A stretch of 33,487 nt of DNA from Phycisphaerales bacterium (GCA_020345805.1 CP070772.1:2303250-2336736), one strand, 5' to 3'; shown: positions 15,995 to 24,117, numbered from the stretch's first letter. Translations and numbers: made by a program. The notes: generated by a model not told the origin, from the sequence alone.

Positions 15995-17325
15995 GCCTGC
16001 AGGTGATGGGCAAGACGTTCCGGCACGGCGTGCATCCGGAAGAGCACAAGGAGCAGACGGAGCAGCTGCCCATTCAGCGCATGCCGTTCGCTGATCGCTT
16101 CGTTCTTCCGCTGAGCCAGCATCTGGGGGCGCCGTGCAAGCCGGCGGTCAATGTGGGCCAGCGGGTGCAGAGGGGACAGGTGGTGGGCGAGCCGGGCGGG
16201 TTCGTCTCCATGACCCTGCACAGCCCGGTGACCGGACGCGTGGCCGCGATCGGGCCGCGTCGCCATCCCAACGGCAGCCTCGTGCCCTGCATCGAGATCG
16301 AGGCCGACCCCTATTCCACCCAGGAAATCGCCACCTCGCCGGCCGTGGATTGGGAATCTCTTTCGCTGGATGATTTCATCCTGCACGTTCAGAAGGCCGG
16401 CTTGGTAGGCATGGGGGGCGCGGCTTTCCCCACCCATGTGAAATACAAGCTGCCCGAGGGCAGGCGCTGCCAGCGGTTGCTCATCAACGGCTGCGAGTGC
16501 GAGCCCTACCTGACCTGCGACCACCGCGTGATGGTGGAGTATGCGCAGGCGGTAGTTCGCGGCACGCAGATCGTCGCGACCAAGCTCGGGGCGGACTCCG
16601 CCACCATCGGGGTGGAACTTAATAAGCCGGACGCCATGCTGGCCCTGGACGCGGCGATCCCCGCCGGGACGAACATCCGCGTCGCATCGCTGAAGGTCAA
16701 GTACCCGCAAGGCGCCGAGAAGATGCTCATCAAGGCGCTGTTCGGCGAAGAAGTGCCGGCCGGCAAGCTGCCGCTCGATCTTAATATCGTGGTCAATAAC
16801 GTCGGCACAATGCTCTCGCTGGCGGATTACTTCGACCACGGCAAGCCGCTCATCGAGCGGGTGCTGACCGTCGCCGGCCCCGGCATAGACCGCCCGGCCA
16901 ACCTGATGGTGCCCGTCGGCACGCCCGTGCGCGACGTGATGCGCCATTGCGGCCTCAACGAGGAAACCCGCCAGGTGGTGATGGGCGGGCCGATGATGGG
17001 CCAGCCGCTCGCCTCGCTTGATGTGCCCGTGTTGAAGGGCACCAGCGGCCTGCTCGCGTTCACCGACGAGTCGATCAGTCATGCTGAGGAGTATGCGTGT
17101 GTGCGCTGCGGCCAGTGCCTGGAAGCGTGCGGCAACTTCCTCAACCCCTCCCGCATGGCCCGCCTGGCCCGGGCCGGTCGCTGGGAGGAGATGGAAAACG
17201 CGCACGTCGCAGATTGCGTGGAGTGCGGTGCATGCACCTACACCTGCCCCTCGGGCGTTCCCATCGTTCATCTCATCCGTGCGGCCAAGGCGGCGATCCG
17301 GCAAGGTAAGGCCAAGGCGTCATGA
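15991..17325 (+). CDS. rnfC: RnfC, NADH/FMN-binding subunit of the Rnf complex
   Basis: The 444-residue protein's start overlaps the preceding stop (ATGA). The N-terminus has the RnfC barrel-sandwich region (LSQHLGAPCKPAVNVGQRVQ, then LHSPVTGRVAAIGPR). The NADH/FMN Rossmann-type motif is GLVGMGGAAFPTHVKYKLPE near residue 135, with LLINGCECEPYLTCDH just after. SLBB-like residues follow, and two [4Fe-4S] motifs end the chain: CVRCGQCLEACGNFLNP (Gly in place of the usual Pro after the fourth Cys) and CVECGACTYTCPSGVP. RnfC is the peripheral cytoplasmic subunit where NAD+ is reduced. The length matches the short form of RnfC, without the Ala/Lys-rich tail of gamma-proteobacteria. Everything expected for function is present. 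Confidence 0.95.
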   Translation: MSLQVMGKTFRHGVHPEEHKEQTEQLPIQRMPFADRFVLPLSQHLGAPCKPAVNVGQRVQRGQVVGEPGGFVSMTLHSPVTGRVAAIGPRRHPNGSLVPCIEIEADPYSTQEIATSPAVDWESLSLDDFILHVQKAGLVGMGGAAFPTHVKYKLPEGRRCQRLLINGCECEPYLTCDHRVMVEYAQAVVRGTQIVATKLGADSATIGVELNKPDAMLALDAAIPAGTNIRVASLKVKYPQGAEKMLIKALFGEEVPAGKLPLDLNIVVNNVGTMLSLADYFDHGKPLIERVLTVAGPGIDRPANLMVPVGTPVRDVMRHCGLNEETRQVVMGGPMMGQPLASLDVPVLKGTSGLLAFTDESISHAEEYACVRCGQCLEACGNFLNPSRMARLARAGRWEEMENAHVADCVECGACTYTCPSGVPIVHLIRAAKAAIRQGKAKAS

Positions 17326-18392
17326 CGAAGCGCGATCCCCATCTGCTTCTGCAGGCCGCGCCGTTTCTGAGGCGGGGAATCACCACGCCCGGCCTGATGA
17401 TGGATGTCCTGCTCGGCCTGGCCCCGCTCGTTCTGGCGGCGATCTACTTCTTCGGCCTCAGCGCGGTCCTGGTCCTGCTGACCTGCACCATCGGCGCGGT
17501 GGCGACGGAGTGGGCGCTTTCGCCGGCCAGACCACGCGGTTCATCCATCAAGGATGGCAGCGCGATTCTCACCGGCATCATCCTCGGCCTGTGTCTCCCC
17601 CCGGCGATTCCCCTGTGGATGGCGTTCCTGGGCGGTGTGGCCGCGATCGGGCTGGGCAAGCTGATGTTCGGCGGGCTGGGACAGAACCTTTTCAACCCCG
17701 CGCTCGTCGGCCGGGCGTTCCTTCAGGCGGCGTTTCCCACGGCGATAACGACCTGGTCGCAGCAGGGAACGATCACGGAGTTCTGGGGTCTGCGTTTGAG
17801 CAGTTGGTACGTGCCATTCACTCACTGGGTGCCGGACTGGCTGCGCATATTGCTGGAGGGCGTATTCGGGCCGCAGGTGGATGTCATCTCCTCGGCAACC
17901 CCCCTGGCGTTCATCAAATTCGGAGGCGAAGCGGCCCCGTTTAACAACCTGCTTCTGGGCAACACCGCCGGCTCGCTGGGTGAGACCTGCGCATTGCTCA
18001 TCATCATTTGCGGAATCATCCTCGCGTTCAGGCGCACGTTCGACTGGCGCATCCCCGTATCGATCCTGCTCACTGTCGCGGCTGCCTCGGGAATAGTGTG
18101 GCTTTTCAATCACGATTCGCCGTCGCCGCTTTACATGCTGCTGTCCGGCGGCCTGCTGTTCGGGGCGGTCTATATGGCGACCGATCCCGTCACTTCGCCC
18201 ATCGCCCCGCGGGGAGCTTGGATATTCGGCATCGGCGTGGGGTTGATCGTCGTGCTGATCCGATTGTGGGGTGGTCTGCCGGAAGGAGTGATGTACGCGA
18301 TCCTGCTGATGAACGCGGCCACGCCCCTGATCGATCGCATCGCCCAGCCGCGGGCGTTCGGCCGGACCATTACCGGGGAGGTGAGCGCGTGA
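17322..18392 (+). CDS. rnfD: RnfD, flavinylated membrane subunit
   Basis: The 356-residue protein's start overlaps rnfC (ATGA). It has about nine or ten membrane helices, for example VLLGLAPLVLAAIYFFGLSA, GIILGLCLPPAIPLWMAFLG and the late GAWIFGIGVGLIVVLIRL. The conserved DGSAILTGIILGLCLPP and FNPALVGRAFLQAAFP stretches are diagnostic for the NqrB/RnfD family. The covalent FMN site is SSATPLAF, with T193 as the expected phosphoester-linked residue. It forms part of the ion-translocating core with RnfA, E and G. The apbE gene at the end of the operon provides the flavin transferase that would modify this Thr. Confidence 0.95.
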   Translation: MTKRDPHLLLQAAPFLRRGITTPGLMMDVLLGLAPLVLAAIYFFGLSAVLVLLTCTIGAVATEWALSPARPRGSSIKDGSAILTGIILGLCLPPAIPLWMAFLGGVAAIGLGKLMFGGLGQNLFNPALVGRAFLQAAFPTAITTWSQQGTITEFWGLRLSSWYVPFTHWVPDWLRILLEGVFGPQVDVISSATPLAFIKFGGEAAPFNNLLLGNTAGSLGETCALLIIICGIILAFRRTFDWRIPVSILLTVAAASGIVWLFNHDSPSPLYMLLSGGLLFGAVYMATDPVTSPIAPRGAWIFGIGVGLIVVLIRLWGGLPEGVMYAILLMNAATPLIDRIAQPRAFGRTITGEVSA

Positions 18393-19102
18393 CGGAAGTC
18401 GAGCTGACCATCTCTTCGCAGCGGGCCGAGCCGAGCCCGTTCCGACTCATCGCCACTCTCGGCGTGGCGGGGATGATCTCGGGCCTGGCACTGTCAAGCG
18501 TTTATCAAATTACCGATCCGATCATTCGGGCCAACAACCAGCGCGAGCTGGAGGAAGCGGTGCTGGAAGTCGTTCCCGGTGCAGCAGGGATGCAGGAGGT
18601 CGTTCTTACCAATGCCGAAGCGACGAAGACCATCTACGCCGCCTACGACGGGGATGACCTGTTTCTGGGTTATGCGATAGAAGGCTCCACGAACGAAGGC
18701 TTTGCCGGCCAGATCAGGCTTATCTACGGCTACGATCCTTCGATCAAGCGCGTCGTGGGCATGAAGGTGCTGGAAAGCCTGGAGACGCCCGGCCTGGGTG
18801 ACAAGATAAAGAAGGAGAAGAACCCGGCCTTTGCTGCCCAGTTCGAGAATCTGGCCATCGAGCCCACGATCGTCGTGGTGAAGGACGGCAAGGATCAGGA
18901 CAACGAGATTGACGCCATCACCGGCGCAACCATCTCTTCCAACGCAGTCGTGGACGCGATCAACACAGAGAACAAAAGCTGGCTGCAGTACCTGCCAGCG
19001 ACGCCGCCGGCGCGGGAGGAGCGCGATCTGACGAACGAAGAAGATCGCGAAGCCGCAAGCGGCGAGGGTGACGATGCTGCAACGGACGGAGGTGGCGAAT
19101 GA
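18389..19102 (+). CDS. rnfG: RnfG, covalent-FMN periplasmic subunit
   Basis: The 237-residue protein starts at a GTG overlapping the rnfD stop (GTGA). One N-terminal membrane anchor (FRLIATLGVAGMISGLALSS) is followed by the characteristic YQITDPIIRANNQRELEEAV. The FMN-binding domain has GFAGQIRLIYGYDPSIKRVV, then VLESLETPGLGDKI and DAITGATISSNAVVDAI, in which T181 is the expected flavinylated residue. The end is an acidic, Asp/Glu/Gly-rich tail that is not usual for the family. RnfG carries electrons between the membrane core subunits on the outer side. The gene overlaps rnfE downstream, consistent with coupled translation. Confidence 0.95.
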   Translation: MTEVELTISSQRAEPSPFRLIATLGVAGMISGLALSSVYQITDPIIRANNQRELEEAVLEVVPGAAGMQEVVLTNAEATKTIYAAYDGDDLFLGYAIEGSTNEGFAGQIRLIYGYDPSIKRVVGMKVLESLETPGLGDKIKKEKNPAFAAQFENLAIEPTIVVVKDGKDQDNEIDAITGATISSNAVVDAINTENKSWLQYLPATPPAREERDLTNEEDREAASGEGDDAATDGGGE

Positions 19103-19755
19103 GCAATCACAAGCCCGCCGATCCGTCCCAGTATTACGCAGAGTTTGTCAAGGGGATCTGGAAGGAGAATCCCGTTTTCGTCCAAGTGCTGGGCATGTGC
19201 CCCATGCTCGCAGTCACCAACAGCGCCATGAACGGCCTGGCGATGGGCTGCGCCACCACGTTCGTCCTAGTCTGTTCCAGCCTTCTCGTCTCGTCGCTGC
19301 GCACGTTCATCCCCAAGCAGGTCAGGATCACGACTTACATCATCATCATCGCCACGTTCGTGACGATGGCGGATTACATACTCAAGGCCGCGGTGCCGGA
19401 CATTCACAAGGAGCTGGGGGCATTCATCCAGCTCATCGTGGTGAATTGCCTCATTCTGGGCCGGCAGGAGGCGTTTGCGAGCAGAAACACGCCGGTGAGG
19501 GCGGTATGTGATGCCGCGGGAATGGCGATCGGCTTCACCTTCGCGCTTCTGTGCCTGGGGGCGACCCGCGAGATTCTCGGCTCCGGTTCCATCTTCGGTT
19601 TCTCGCTGTTCGGCCCCAACTACGAGCCGTGGGTGATCATGATCCTCCCGCCGGGCGGGTTCCTCATGCTGGGCATGATCCTCCTCTTCTTCAACTGGCT
19701 CCAGCAGCGCAAGCTGAGGCGCCGCAGGATCGCTGGAAGGGGGGTTACGACATGA
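19099..19755 (+). CDS. rnfE: RnfE, integral membrane subunit
   Basis: The 218-residue protein's start overlaps rnfG (ATGA). The opening KGIWKENPVFVQVLGMCPML matches RnfE/NqrD, including the conserved GMCP Cys that helps bind the intramembrane iron centre. About six membrane helices follow, with IVVNCLILGRQEAFASRNTP as the second conserved Cys-bearing stretch, in the inverted-repeat topology shared with RnfA. It forms the electron-conducting, ion-pumping core with RnfA. The C-terminus is short and basic (LQQRKLRRRRIAG). Confidence 0.95.
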   Translation: MSNHKPADPSQYYAEFVKGIWKENPVFVQVLGMCPMLAVTNSAMNGLAMGCATTFVLVCSSLLVSSLRTFIPKQVRITTYIIIIATFVTMADYILKAAVPDIHKELGAFIQLIVVNCLILGRQEAFASRNTPVRAVCDAAGMAIGFTFALLCLGATREILGSGSIFGFSLFGPNYEPWVIMILPPGGFLMLGMILLFFNWLQQRKLRRRRIAGRGVTT

Positions 19756-20333
19756 GCGGCAATCTCCTGTGGATCTTTGTCTCCGCCTGCCTCGTCAACA
19801 ACTTCACGCTGTACTACTTCCTCGGCTTGTGCCCGTTCTTTGGGGTATCCGGTCGACTGAAGACCGCCTTCCGCCTGGGGCTGGCCACCATCTTCGTGAT
19901 GGTCATCACCAGTCTGTGCGCTTCCTTCCTCAACGCCTTCATTCTCCCTCACGCGCGGTACCTCCAGCTCATCAGTTTCATTGTGGTCATCGCCTCAACC
20001 GTGCAGTTCGTGGAGATGGTGATCAAGAAGATCAGCCCGGCCCTGTTCAGGGCGCTGGGGATCTTCCTTCCCCTCATCACCACGAACTGCGCAATCCTGT
20101 TCCTGGCCCTGACGCAGGTGAAGCAGGACTACAACGTGCTGGAAGGTCTGATATTCGCGTTGGGTGCGGGAAGCGGCTTCACCCTGGCCCTGGTGCTGAT
20201 GGCCGGCCTGCGCGAGGAAGGGGAGCTTTCCAGCGTTCCCGCGGTGGTGAAGGGAACCGCGATCAACATGATCCTTGCGGGCCTTCTTTCGCTGGCATTC
20301 ATGGGTTTTGCCGGGCTTTTCGCTGCGGGCTGA
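19752..20333 (+). CDS. rnfA: RnfA, integral membrane subunit
   Basis: The 193-residue protein starts at the ATG at 19752, overlapping the rnfE stop; the frame is open further upstream, but this start gives the exact family N-terminus. It has six membrane helices, with ACLVNNFTLYYFLGLCPFFG near the start and LGIFLPLITTNCAILFLALT in the middle. The Cys in GLCP and in TNCA are the conserved iron-centre ligands shared with RnfE. It completes the membrane core. The gene order C-D-G-E-A with B displaced upstream is that of many non-proteobacterial rnf operons, except for the inserted PFOR-like gene between B and C. Confidence 0.95.
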   Translation: MSGNLLWIFVSACLVNNFTLYYFLGLCPFFGVSGRLKTAFRLGLATIFVMVITSLCASFLNAFILPHARYLQLISFIVVIASTVQFVEMVIKKISPALFRALGIFLPLITTNCAILFLALTQVKQDYNVLEGLIFALGAGSGFTLALVLMAGLREEGELSSVPAVVKGTAINMILAGLLSLAFMGFAGLFAAG

Positions 20334-20342
20334 GGCGGATCG

Positions 20343-20507
20343 ATGAATCACCTGCTGGCCATCCTGGGACTCGCCGTCGCCTGTATCCTCTGGGGCCTGC
20401 TGCAGCGGTGGATCGCCCGCGTCGATCCGGATGTCGGCGCCGACCCTCACTGCGGTTGCCATCACGAGGAATTGCGTGAGATCGCGTCGGAGCGGGGCGA
20501 TCGATAG
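20343..20507 (+). CDS. 54-aa membrane protein with Cys/His cluster, possibly NqrM-like
   Basis: This is an unannotated-size gene 9 bp after rnfA. It encodes an N-terminal membrane helix (LLAILGLAVACILWGLLQRW) and then a cytoplasmic PHCGCHHEELREIASERGD tail. The CGCHH group could bind a metal. The arrangement (one helix, then a short Cys motif, beside apbE) recalls NqrM, the small maturation factor that helps load iron into the Cys site of NqrD/NqrE, which are homologues of RnfE/RnfA. The likeness is in design and context, not a clear alignment. The ORF uses a normal ATG and keeps the operon spacing. It could otherwise be a small Rnf accessory subunit. Confidence 0.6.
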   Translation: MNHLLAILGLAVACILWGLLQRWIARVDPDVGADPHCGCHHEELREIASERGDR

Positions 20508-20557
20508 GCCTGGCGATGCTGCCGTCGCCCGTGAGAACGCCTCACACCGCCGCCGGG

Positions 20558-20563
20558 TATGAT
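20558..20563 (+). promoter_or_regulatory. possible -10 box for a leaderless apbE transcript
   Basis: TATGAT lies 8 nt before the apbE ATG, and no ribosome-binding site is visible between them. If it is used, transcription would start at or within a few bases of the ATG. No good -35 box is seen. Confidence 0.3.
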
Positions 20564-20571
20564 CTTGCGCA

Positions 20572-21642
20572 ATGGACCGTCACCGGATTCTGGTCGTTTT
20601 CGTGGTTGCGGTCGCGCTGGCAGCGCTGCTGTTCGTTCGGATGGGGGTTGTCCGCCGGCCCCCGACGCAGAACGTCGCACCGCCACAGGCATCGGACCGC
20701 GGCGTTCAGTACGTGGGCTACACCACCGAGGTCATGTCCACGCTGATCACGGTGCGGGTGCCGGAACATCAGGGCGAGGAAGCGGCGGAAGTCGTCTTCA
20801 ACGTCTTTCGTGATATCGATGCCCGCATGAGCGAGTGGAAGGAGACCTCGCCACTGTCACAGGTCAATCGGGCGGCGGGGGAGGGGCCGGTGCGGGTGCC
20901 GGATGATCTTCGCGCCCTCATCCGCCGCGGCACGGAGATCGGCGATCTCACCGGCGGAGCGTTTGACATCACCTGGGCGGCTCTGTGGGGGCTGTGGGAT
21001 TTCACCGCCGAGCGGCCTGAAGTTCCCGATGATGATGAGATCGATCGTCGATTGGCCCTGATCGATTACCGGTGCGTCGAGATTGACGAGGAGGCCGGCA
21101 CGGTGTTCCTTCCCGAGAAGGGAATGGTGTTGGGACTGGGGGGGATTGCAAAGGGCCATGCGCTGGATCGCGCCGCCGCCGCTCTGAAAGCGCGCGGGAT
21201 CGACAGCTTCCTGATCTCCGCCGGCGGACAGATGATGGCCGGGGGCATGAAGGGCGATCGGCCTTGGCGAGTGGGCATTCGTGATCCCCGCGGAGATCCG
21301 GAGGATTACTTCGCCCACCTGGAAGTGGCCGACACTTCCGTCTCCACCAGCGGCGACTACGAGCGATACTTCGTTCTCGACGACGTACGCTACCACCATA
21401 TCCTTGATCCCCGCAGAGGCCGGCCGGCCCGCGGCCTTCGCAGCGCGACGGTGGTTTCAAGCGACGCCACGCTGGCCGATGCCCTGTCCACCGCCCTGAT
21501 GATCCTCGGGCGGGACGCGGCTCTGGAGCTGGTGGAGAGCCTGGACGGCGTGGAGGCGGTGCTCGTGGATGATGAGGCAAAGATACACCTCACGAGCGGC
21601 CTGACGGACAGGATGACGGTCGTGCGGCCTCCTGAGAAGTGA
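20572..21642 (+). CDS. apbE: ApbE-type FMN transferase
   Basis: The 356-residue protein has one N-terminal membrane anchor (ILVVFVVAVALAALLFVRMG) and no lipobox Cys, so it is probably tethered by the helix with the enzyme outside the membrane. Family motifs follow in order: VMSTLITVRVP, ARMSEWKETSPLSQVNRAAG, DLTGGAFDITWAALWGLW, LGGIAKGHALDRAAAAL, SAGGQMMAGG, the HHILDPRRGRP stretch and SDATLADALSTALMILG, which carries the Asp and Thr that bind metal. ApbE moves FMN from FAD onto Thr in RnfG and RnfD, whose sites are intact here. It ends the rnf operon, or has its own start site just upstream. Confidence 0.93.
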   Translation: MDRHRILVVFVVAVALAALLFVRMGVVRRPPTQNVAPPQASDRGVQYVGYTTEVMSTLITVRVPEHQGEEAAEVVFNVFRDIDARMSEWKETSPLSQVNRAAGEGPVRVPDDLRALIRRGTEIGDLTGGAFDITWAALWGLWDFTAERPEVPDDDEIDRRLALIDYRCVEIDEEAGTVFLPEKGMVLGLGGIAKGHALDRAAAALKARGIDSFLISAGGQMMAGGMKGDRPWRVGIRDPRGDPEDYFAHLEVADTSVSTSGDYERYFVLDDVRYHHILDPRRGRPARGLRSATVVSSDATLADALSTALMILGRDAALELVESLDGVEAVLVDDEAKIHLTSGLTDRMTVVRPPEK

Positions 21643-21738
21643 CGGCGAGGAATCGATGTCGCGGTACATGTCTGATCAACGTGTTTCTTCCCGGCCGGTT
21701 CCGAATTCCGACAGGCCGCAGCAGTTGGGGCGTCTTTG

Positions 21739-21767
21739 CTGACCAGATCTCTACCTCGGGCTATAGT
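21739..21767 (+). promoter_or_regulatory. probable promoter of the DUF1573 gene
   Basis: CTGACC at 21739-21744 and TATAGT at 21762-21767 are separated by 17 bp, a sound sigma-70 arrangement. The gene starts at 21805 with AAGGAGG at 21793-21799. Confidence 0.5.
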
Positions 21768-21804
21768 CATGGCCCGTTTCTGAGCCGAGCCCAAGGAGGT
21801 TCAC

Positions 21805-23049
21805 ATGTCCCTGACTTCCCGAAGAGTCCGTCTGCGAGGCGCCTCCGCATCCGGGGTCTTTGCGCTGATTGTTGCCGGCGTTCTCCTGCTGGTTCTGGGG
21901 TACGTCATCGGACAGAAATCGTCTAACCAGGCGGGTTCACCGAACCTCACGCCGCAAGGGGTCCGGGAGCGGGATTCGGAGCCGTCGACTGTGGGGGTCC
22001 CTGACGGGGAGCCGGGGACGGTGGAAGAGCCCGACGAGGGGCCGGCGCCGTGCCAGTTCGACCCCCCGGAGCTTGACTTCGGCTACGTGCTGCCGGGTGC
22101 TGAGCTCAGCGCAACCGTGAAAGTCATCAATGTCAGCGATCGCCCCCTGACGATCAAGTCCATGAAGTCGTCGTGCCTGTGCACCACCATGGAAGATCTG
22201 ACCGGAGGAGTAATCCTCCCCGGAGGTCACATCGAGCTTACACCCGTCGTGGAACCGAGGAGCTGGACGGGGCGCAAGCGCGACCGCATAACGTTCGTCT
22301 TCAATGAGTATCCCAAGCCTGTCAGTCTGTCCCTGATATCGGAGGTGACCCGGGCGGTGCGGGCTGAGCCGGCATTCCTCAATGCCGTCAGGCCGATCGA
22401 CGAAGAAGGCAGGGTCATCCTTGATCAGGATGAGCAGGTTCGAATGGATCGCCTTAGTGGTGAATTCACGCTGAGTGCCGTTGATGGGCGGCCCTTCCGT
22501 ATTCTCGCCGTCAACGGCGAGGAGCCGGAGTACGTCGACTACGATCCCGCCTCCGGTGAGATCCGGACCGATTATCGCCTGCGCTGGGACATCAGCGGTT
22601 ACGACGAGATGACCTGCGTGGATGAGTTTGGCAATTACATGCCCGGATGGTGGGTTGTGGAGACGGATCATCCGGACGCCCCGCTGATCGACTTGCGCGT
22701 GCGTCATCTGTGTACGCGACCCGAACGGCCCCGTGGGGCCTGGCTGCTGGATGAGCTGCGGGTCGTGTTGGGACGAATCAAGGCCGGAGAGCCGTTGGAG
22801 TTCACAATGACTCTGAAGTGGCTTCGTGATGCCGTACCCAACGACACGATCCGGCGGATCGTCTCCGAATCGGATCAGTTCGAGGCGGATCTGGTGGAGG
22901 TCGCACGGGATGGGGACATGATTTCTTGTCTGGTTCGTATTGTGCCCAAGGCGGATCATCGCGGTCTGCTTTATGGGGTCTGCCGGTTCTACGCCTATAC
23001 GCCCGGTCATTCCGCTCCTCTGACGGTTATCGCGGTGGTCGAGGAGTGA
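21805..23049 (+). CDS. membrane-anchored DUF1573-domain protein
   Basis: The 414-residue protein has a strong AAGGAGG site before its ATG. A single membrane anchor (SGVFALIVAGVLLLVLGYVI) is followed by an acidic Gly/Pro/Glu linker and then an immunoglobulin-like DUF1573 domain. Its signature pieces are CQFDPPELDFGYVLPG, IKSMKSSCLCTTMED and the later PGGHIELTPVVEPRSWTG. The remaining 200 residues look like one or two further beta-sandwich domains. DUF1573 proteins are common in Planctomycetota and Bacteroidota and of unknown function, probably extracytoplasmic binding modules. The gene has its own promoter and is not an obvious part of the rnf operon. Confidence 0.78.
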   Translation: MSLTSRRVRLRGASASGVFALIVAGVLLLVLGYVIGQKSSNQAGSPNLTPQGVRERDSEPSTVGVPDGEPGTVEEPDEGPAPCQFDPPELDFGYVLPGAELSATVKVINVSDRPLTIKSMKSSCLCTTMEDLTGGVILPGGHIELTPVVEPRSWTGRKRDRITFVFNEYPKPVSLSLISEVTRAVRAEPAFLNAVRPIDEEGRVILDQDEQVRMDRLSGEFTLSAVDGRPFRILAVNGEEPEYVDYDPASGEIRTDYRLRWDISGYDEMTCVDEFGNYMPGWWVVETDHPDAPLIDLRVRHLCTRPERPRGAWLLDELRVVLGRIKAGEPLEFTMTLKWLRDAVPNDTIRRIVSESDQFEADLVEVARDGDMISCLVRIVPKADHRGLLYGVCRFYAYTPGHSAPLTVIAVVEE

Positions 23050-23598
23050 TCGGGTTGCGGTGATCACCTGTCTTCACTGTCGAATCGATCCAAGCGGCCC
23101 TCTTGGATACGGCTGCGGAGCACTTGGGCCCGCCTGCATCCGGCCTCGGGTCCGGGAAGTGCCATCCGATGGCCCCGCCGGCGGGGCAGGCGGTACACCC
23201 GGCGGGTGTGTCAGCGGCCGTCTGGCGGTTCGGGTCCTTGCCCGAATCGTCCCTCGGCCCGCGCCCGGACGATCAAGGCGGCCGCCCCGTTGGACGATGA
23301 CTCAAGGGCCGAAGCAGCATGCCGATCGACATAACCGCATGGTCGGGTCCGGGGTTGACCTGTGTACGAGCCGCCGGCCGCTACAAAAGTCCGCATGCCG
23401 AGAAGAGAGAAACGACGGACACCGGTTGCATACTCCCGTACCTCGAATCGACCAGGAACCTTTTCCGGACGATGCTGCATATCTCGGCCAGGACCGGAAA
23501 GCCCCAAACGGAGCCGAATATTCCCTCCAGGCCGCCGATGTCTTGAGCTTGATCGAAACGCCGCAAGACCAGGCTGTCGTCACCCGGAGAATCCGCCC
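23050..23598. other. 549-bp intergenic region without a clear gene
   Basis: No open frame here has a credible start, composition or family motif. The region holds two adjacent GC-rich inverted repeats (23172-23187 and 23195-23209). It also has a TTGACC (23355-23360) and TACAAA (23382-23387) pair whose 21-bp spacing is too long for a normal promoter. No strong ribosome-binding site precedes the receiver gene at 23599. Confidence 0.5.
23172..23209. repeat. two adjacent GC-rich palindromes
   Basis: GCCCCGCCGGCGGGGC (23172-23187) is a perfect 16-bp palindrome. ACACCCGGCGGGTGT (23195-23209) forms a 6-bp stem with a 3-nt loop. They lie about 120 bp after the DUF1573 stop and may form a transcription terminator or a protein site; no T tract follows. 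Confidence 0.45.
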
Positions 23599-23970
23599 AT
23601 GAAGATCCTGCTCGTCGACGATTCCGAAACGATGCGCAATATCCAGAAGAATATCCTTGATCAGCTCGGTTACACCGAGATCGAGGAGGCGTGCGACGGC
23701 CAGGACGCCCTGGACAAAGCCTCGGTCTTCAAGCCGGATCTGATCCTGCTGGCCTGCAAGATGCCCAACGTGGACGGACTGACCTTTGCCAGGACGTACC
23801 GATCGCAAGGCAACAACACGCCCATAATCATGGTCACGACTGAGGCCGAGAAGACTCGCGTGATCGAGGCCATCAAAGCCGGCGTGGACAATTATGTCAT
23901 CAAGCCCTTTACGCCCGAGGTCCTGGCCAAGCGCGTGGAAGAGACCATGACCAAGGCCAGGGCGGCCTGA
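23599..23970 (+). CDS. single-domain CheY-like receiver lacking the phospho-acceptor Asp
   Basis: The 123-residue protein has only a receiver fold, from the ATG at 23599. Most CheY landmarks are kept: the acidic pair in ILLVDDSETMR (D7, D8), the Thr in IIMVTTEAE (T80) and the Lys in NYVIKPFTPE (K102). The expected acceptor Asp before the MP motif is replaced by Ala: the stretch reads LILLACKMPNVDG, with A52 where Asp normally stands. The nucleotide codons (CTG GCC TGC AAG) show a plain substitution, not a frameshift. It should therefore not be phosphorylated in the usual way and may act as a constitutive or ligand-controlled pseudo-receiver. It stands alone, with no kinase gene nearby. Confidence 0.9.
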   Translation: MKILLVDDSETMRNIQKNILDQLGYTEIEEACDGQDALDKASVFKPDLILLACKMPNVDGLTFARTYRSQGNNTPIIMVTTEAEKTRVIEAIKAGVDNYVIKPFTPEVLAKRVEETMTKARAA

Positions 23971-24006
23971 TCCCTTCTGCCGACCGGGGCGAGCGTTGCC
24001 GGATCC

Positions 24007-24028
24007 TGCCGGTTGTTTCAGGCCGGCA
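24007..24028. terminator. weak hairpin after the receiver gene
   Basis: TGCCGG (24007-24012) and CCGGCA (24023-24028) form a 6-bp stem around a 10-nt loop, between the receiver gene and ispD. It has no T tract and is only a weak terminator candidate. Confidence 0.25.
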
Positions 24029-24117
24029 TCGGCCGGAACGCTTGAGATCCGCGCCGACGGATCGCGGCAAAACCGATAACATCTCGGTATCTTAGGTATC
24101 CCTTTGGAGTCGCCGCG

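Noticed and set aside
23355..23387. TTGACC and TACAAA as a promoter for the receiver gene
   Set aside because: The boxes are 21 bp apart, too far for a normal sigma-70 promoter.
23060..23602. A 180-residue open frame in the gap before the receiver gene
   Set aside because: It has no conserved motif, erratic composition and no ribosome-binding site; it looks like a GC-rich chance frame.
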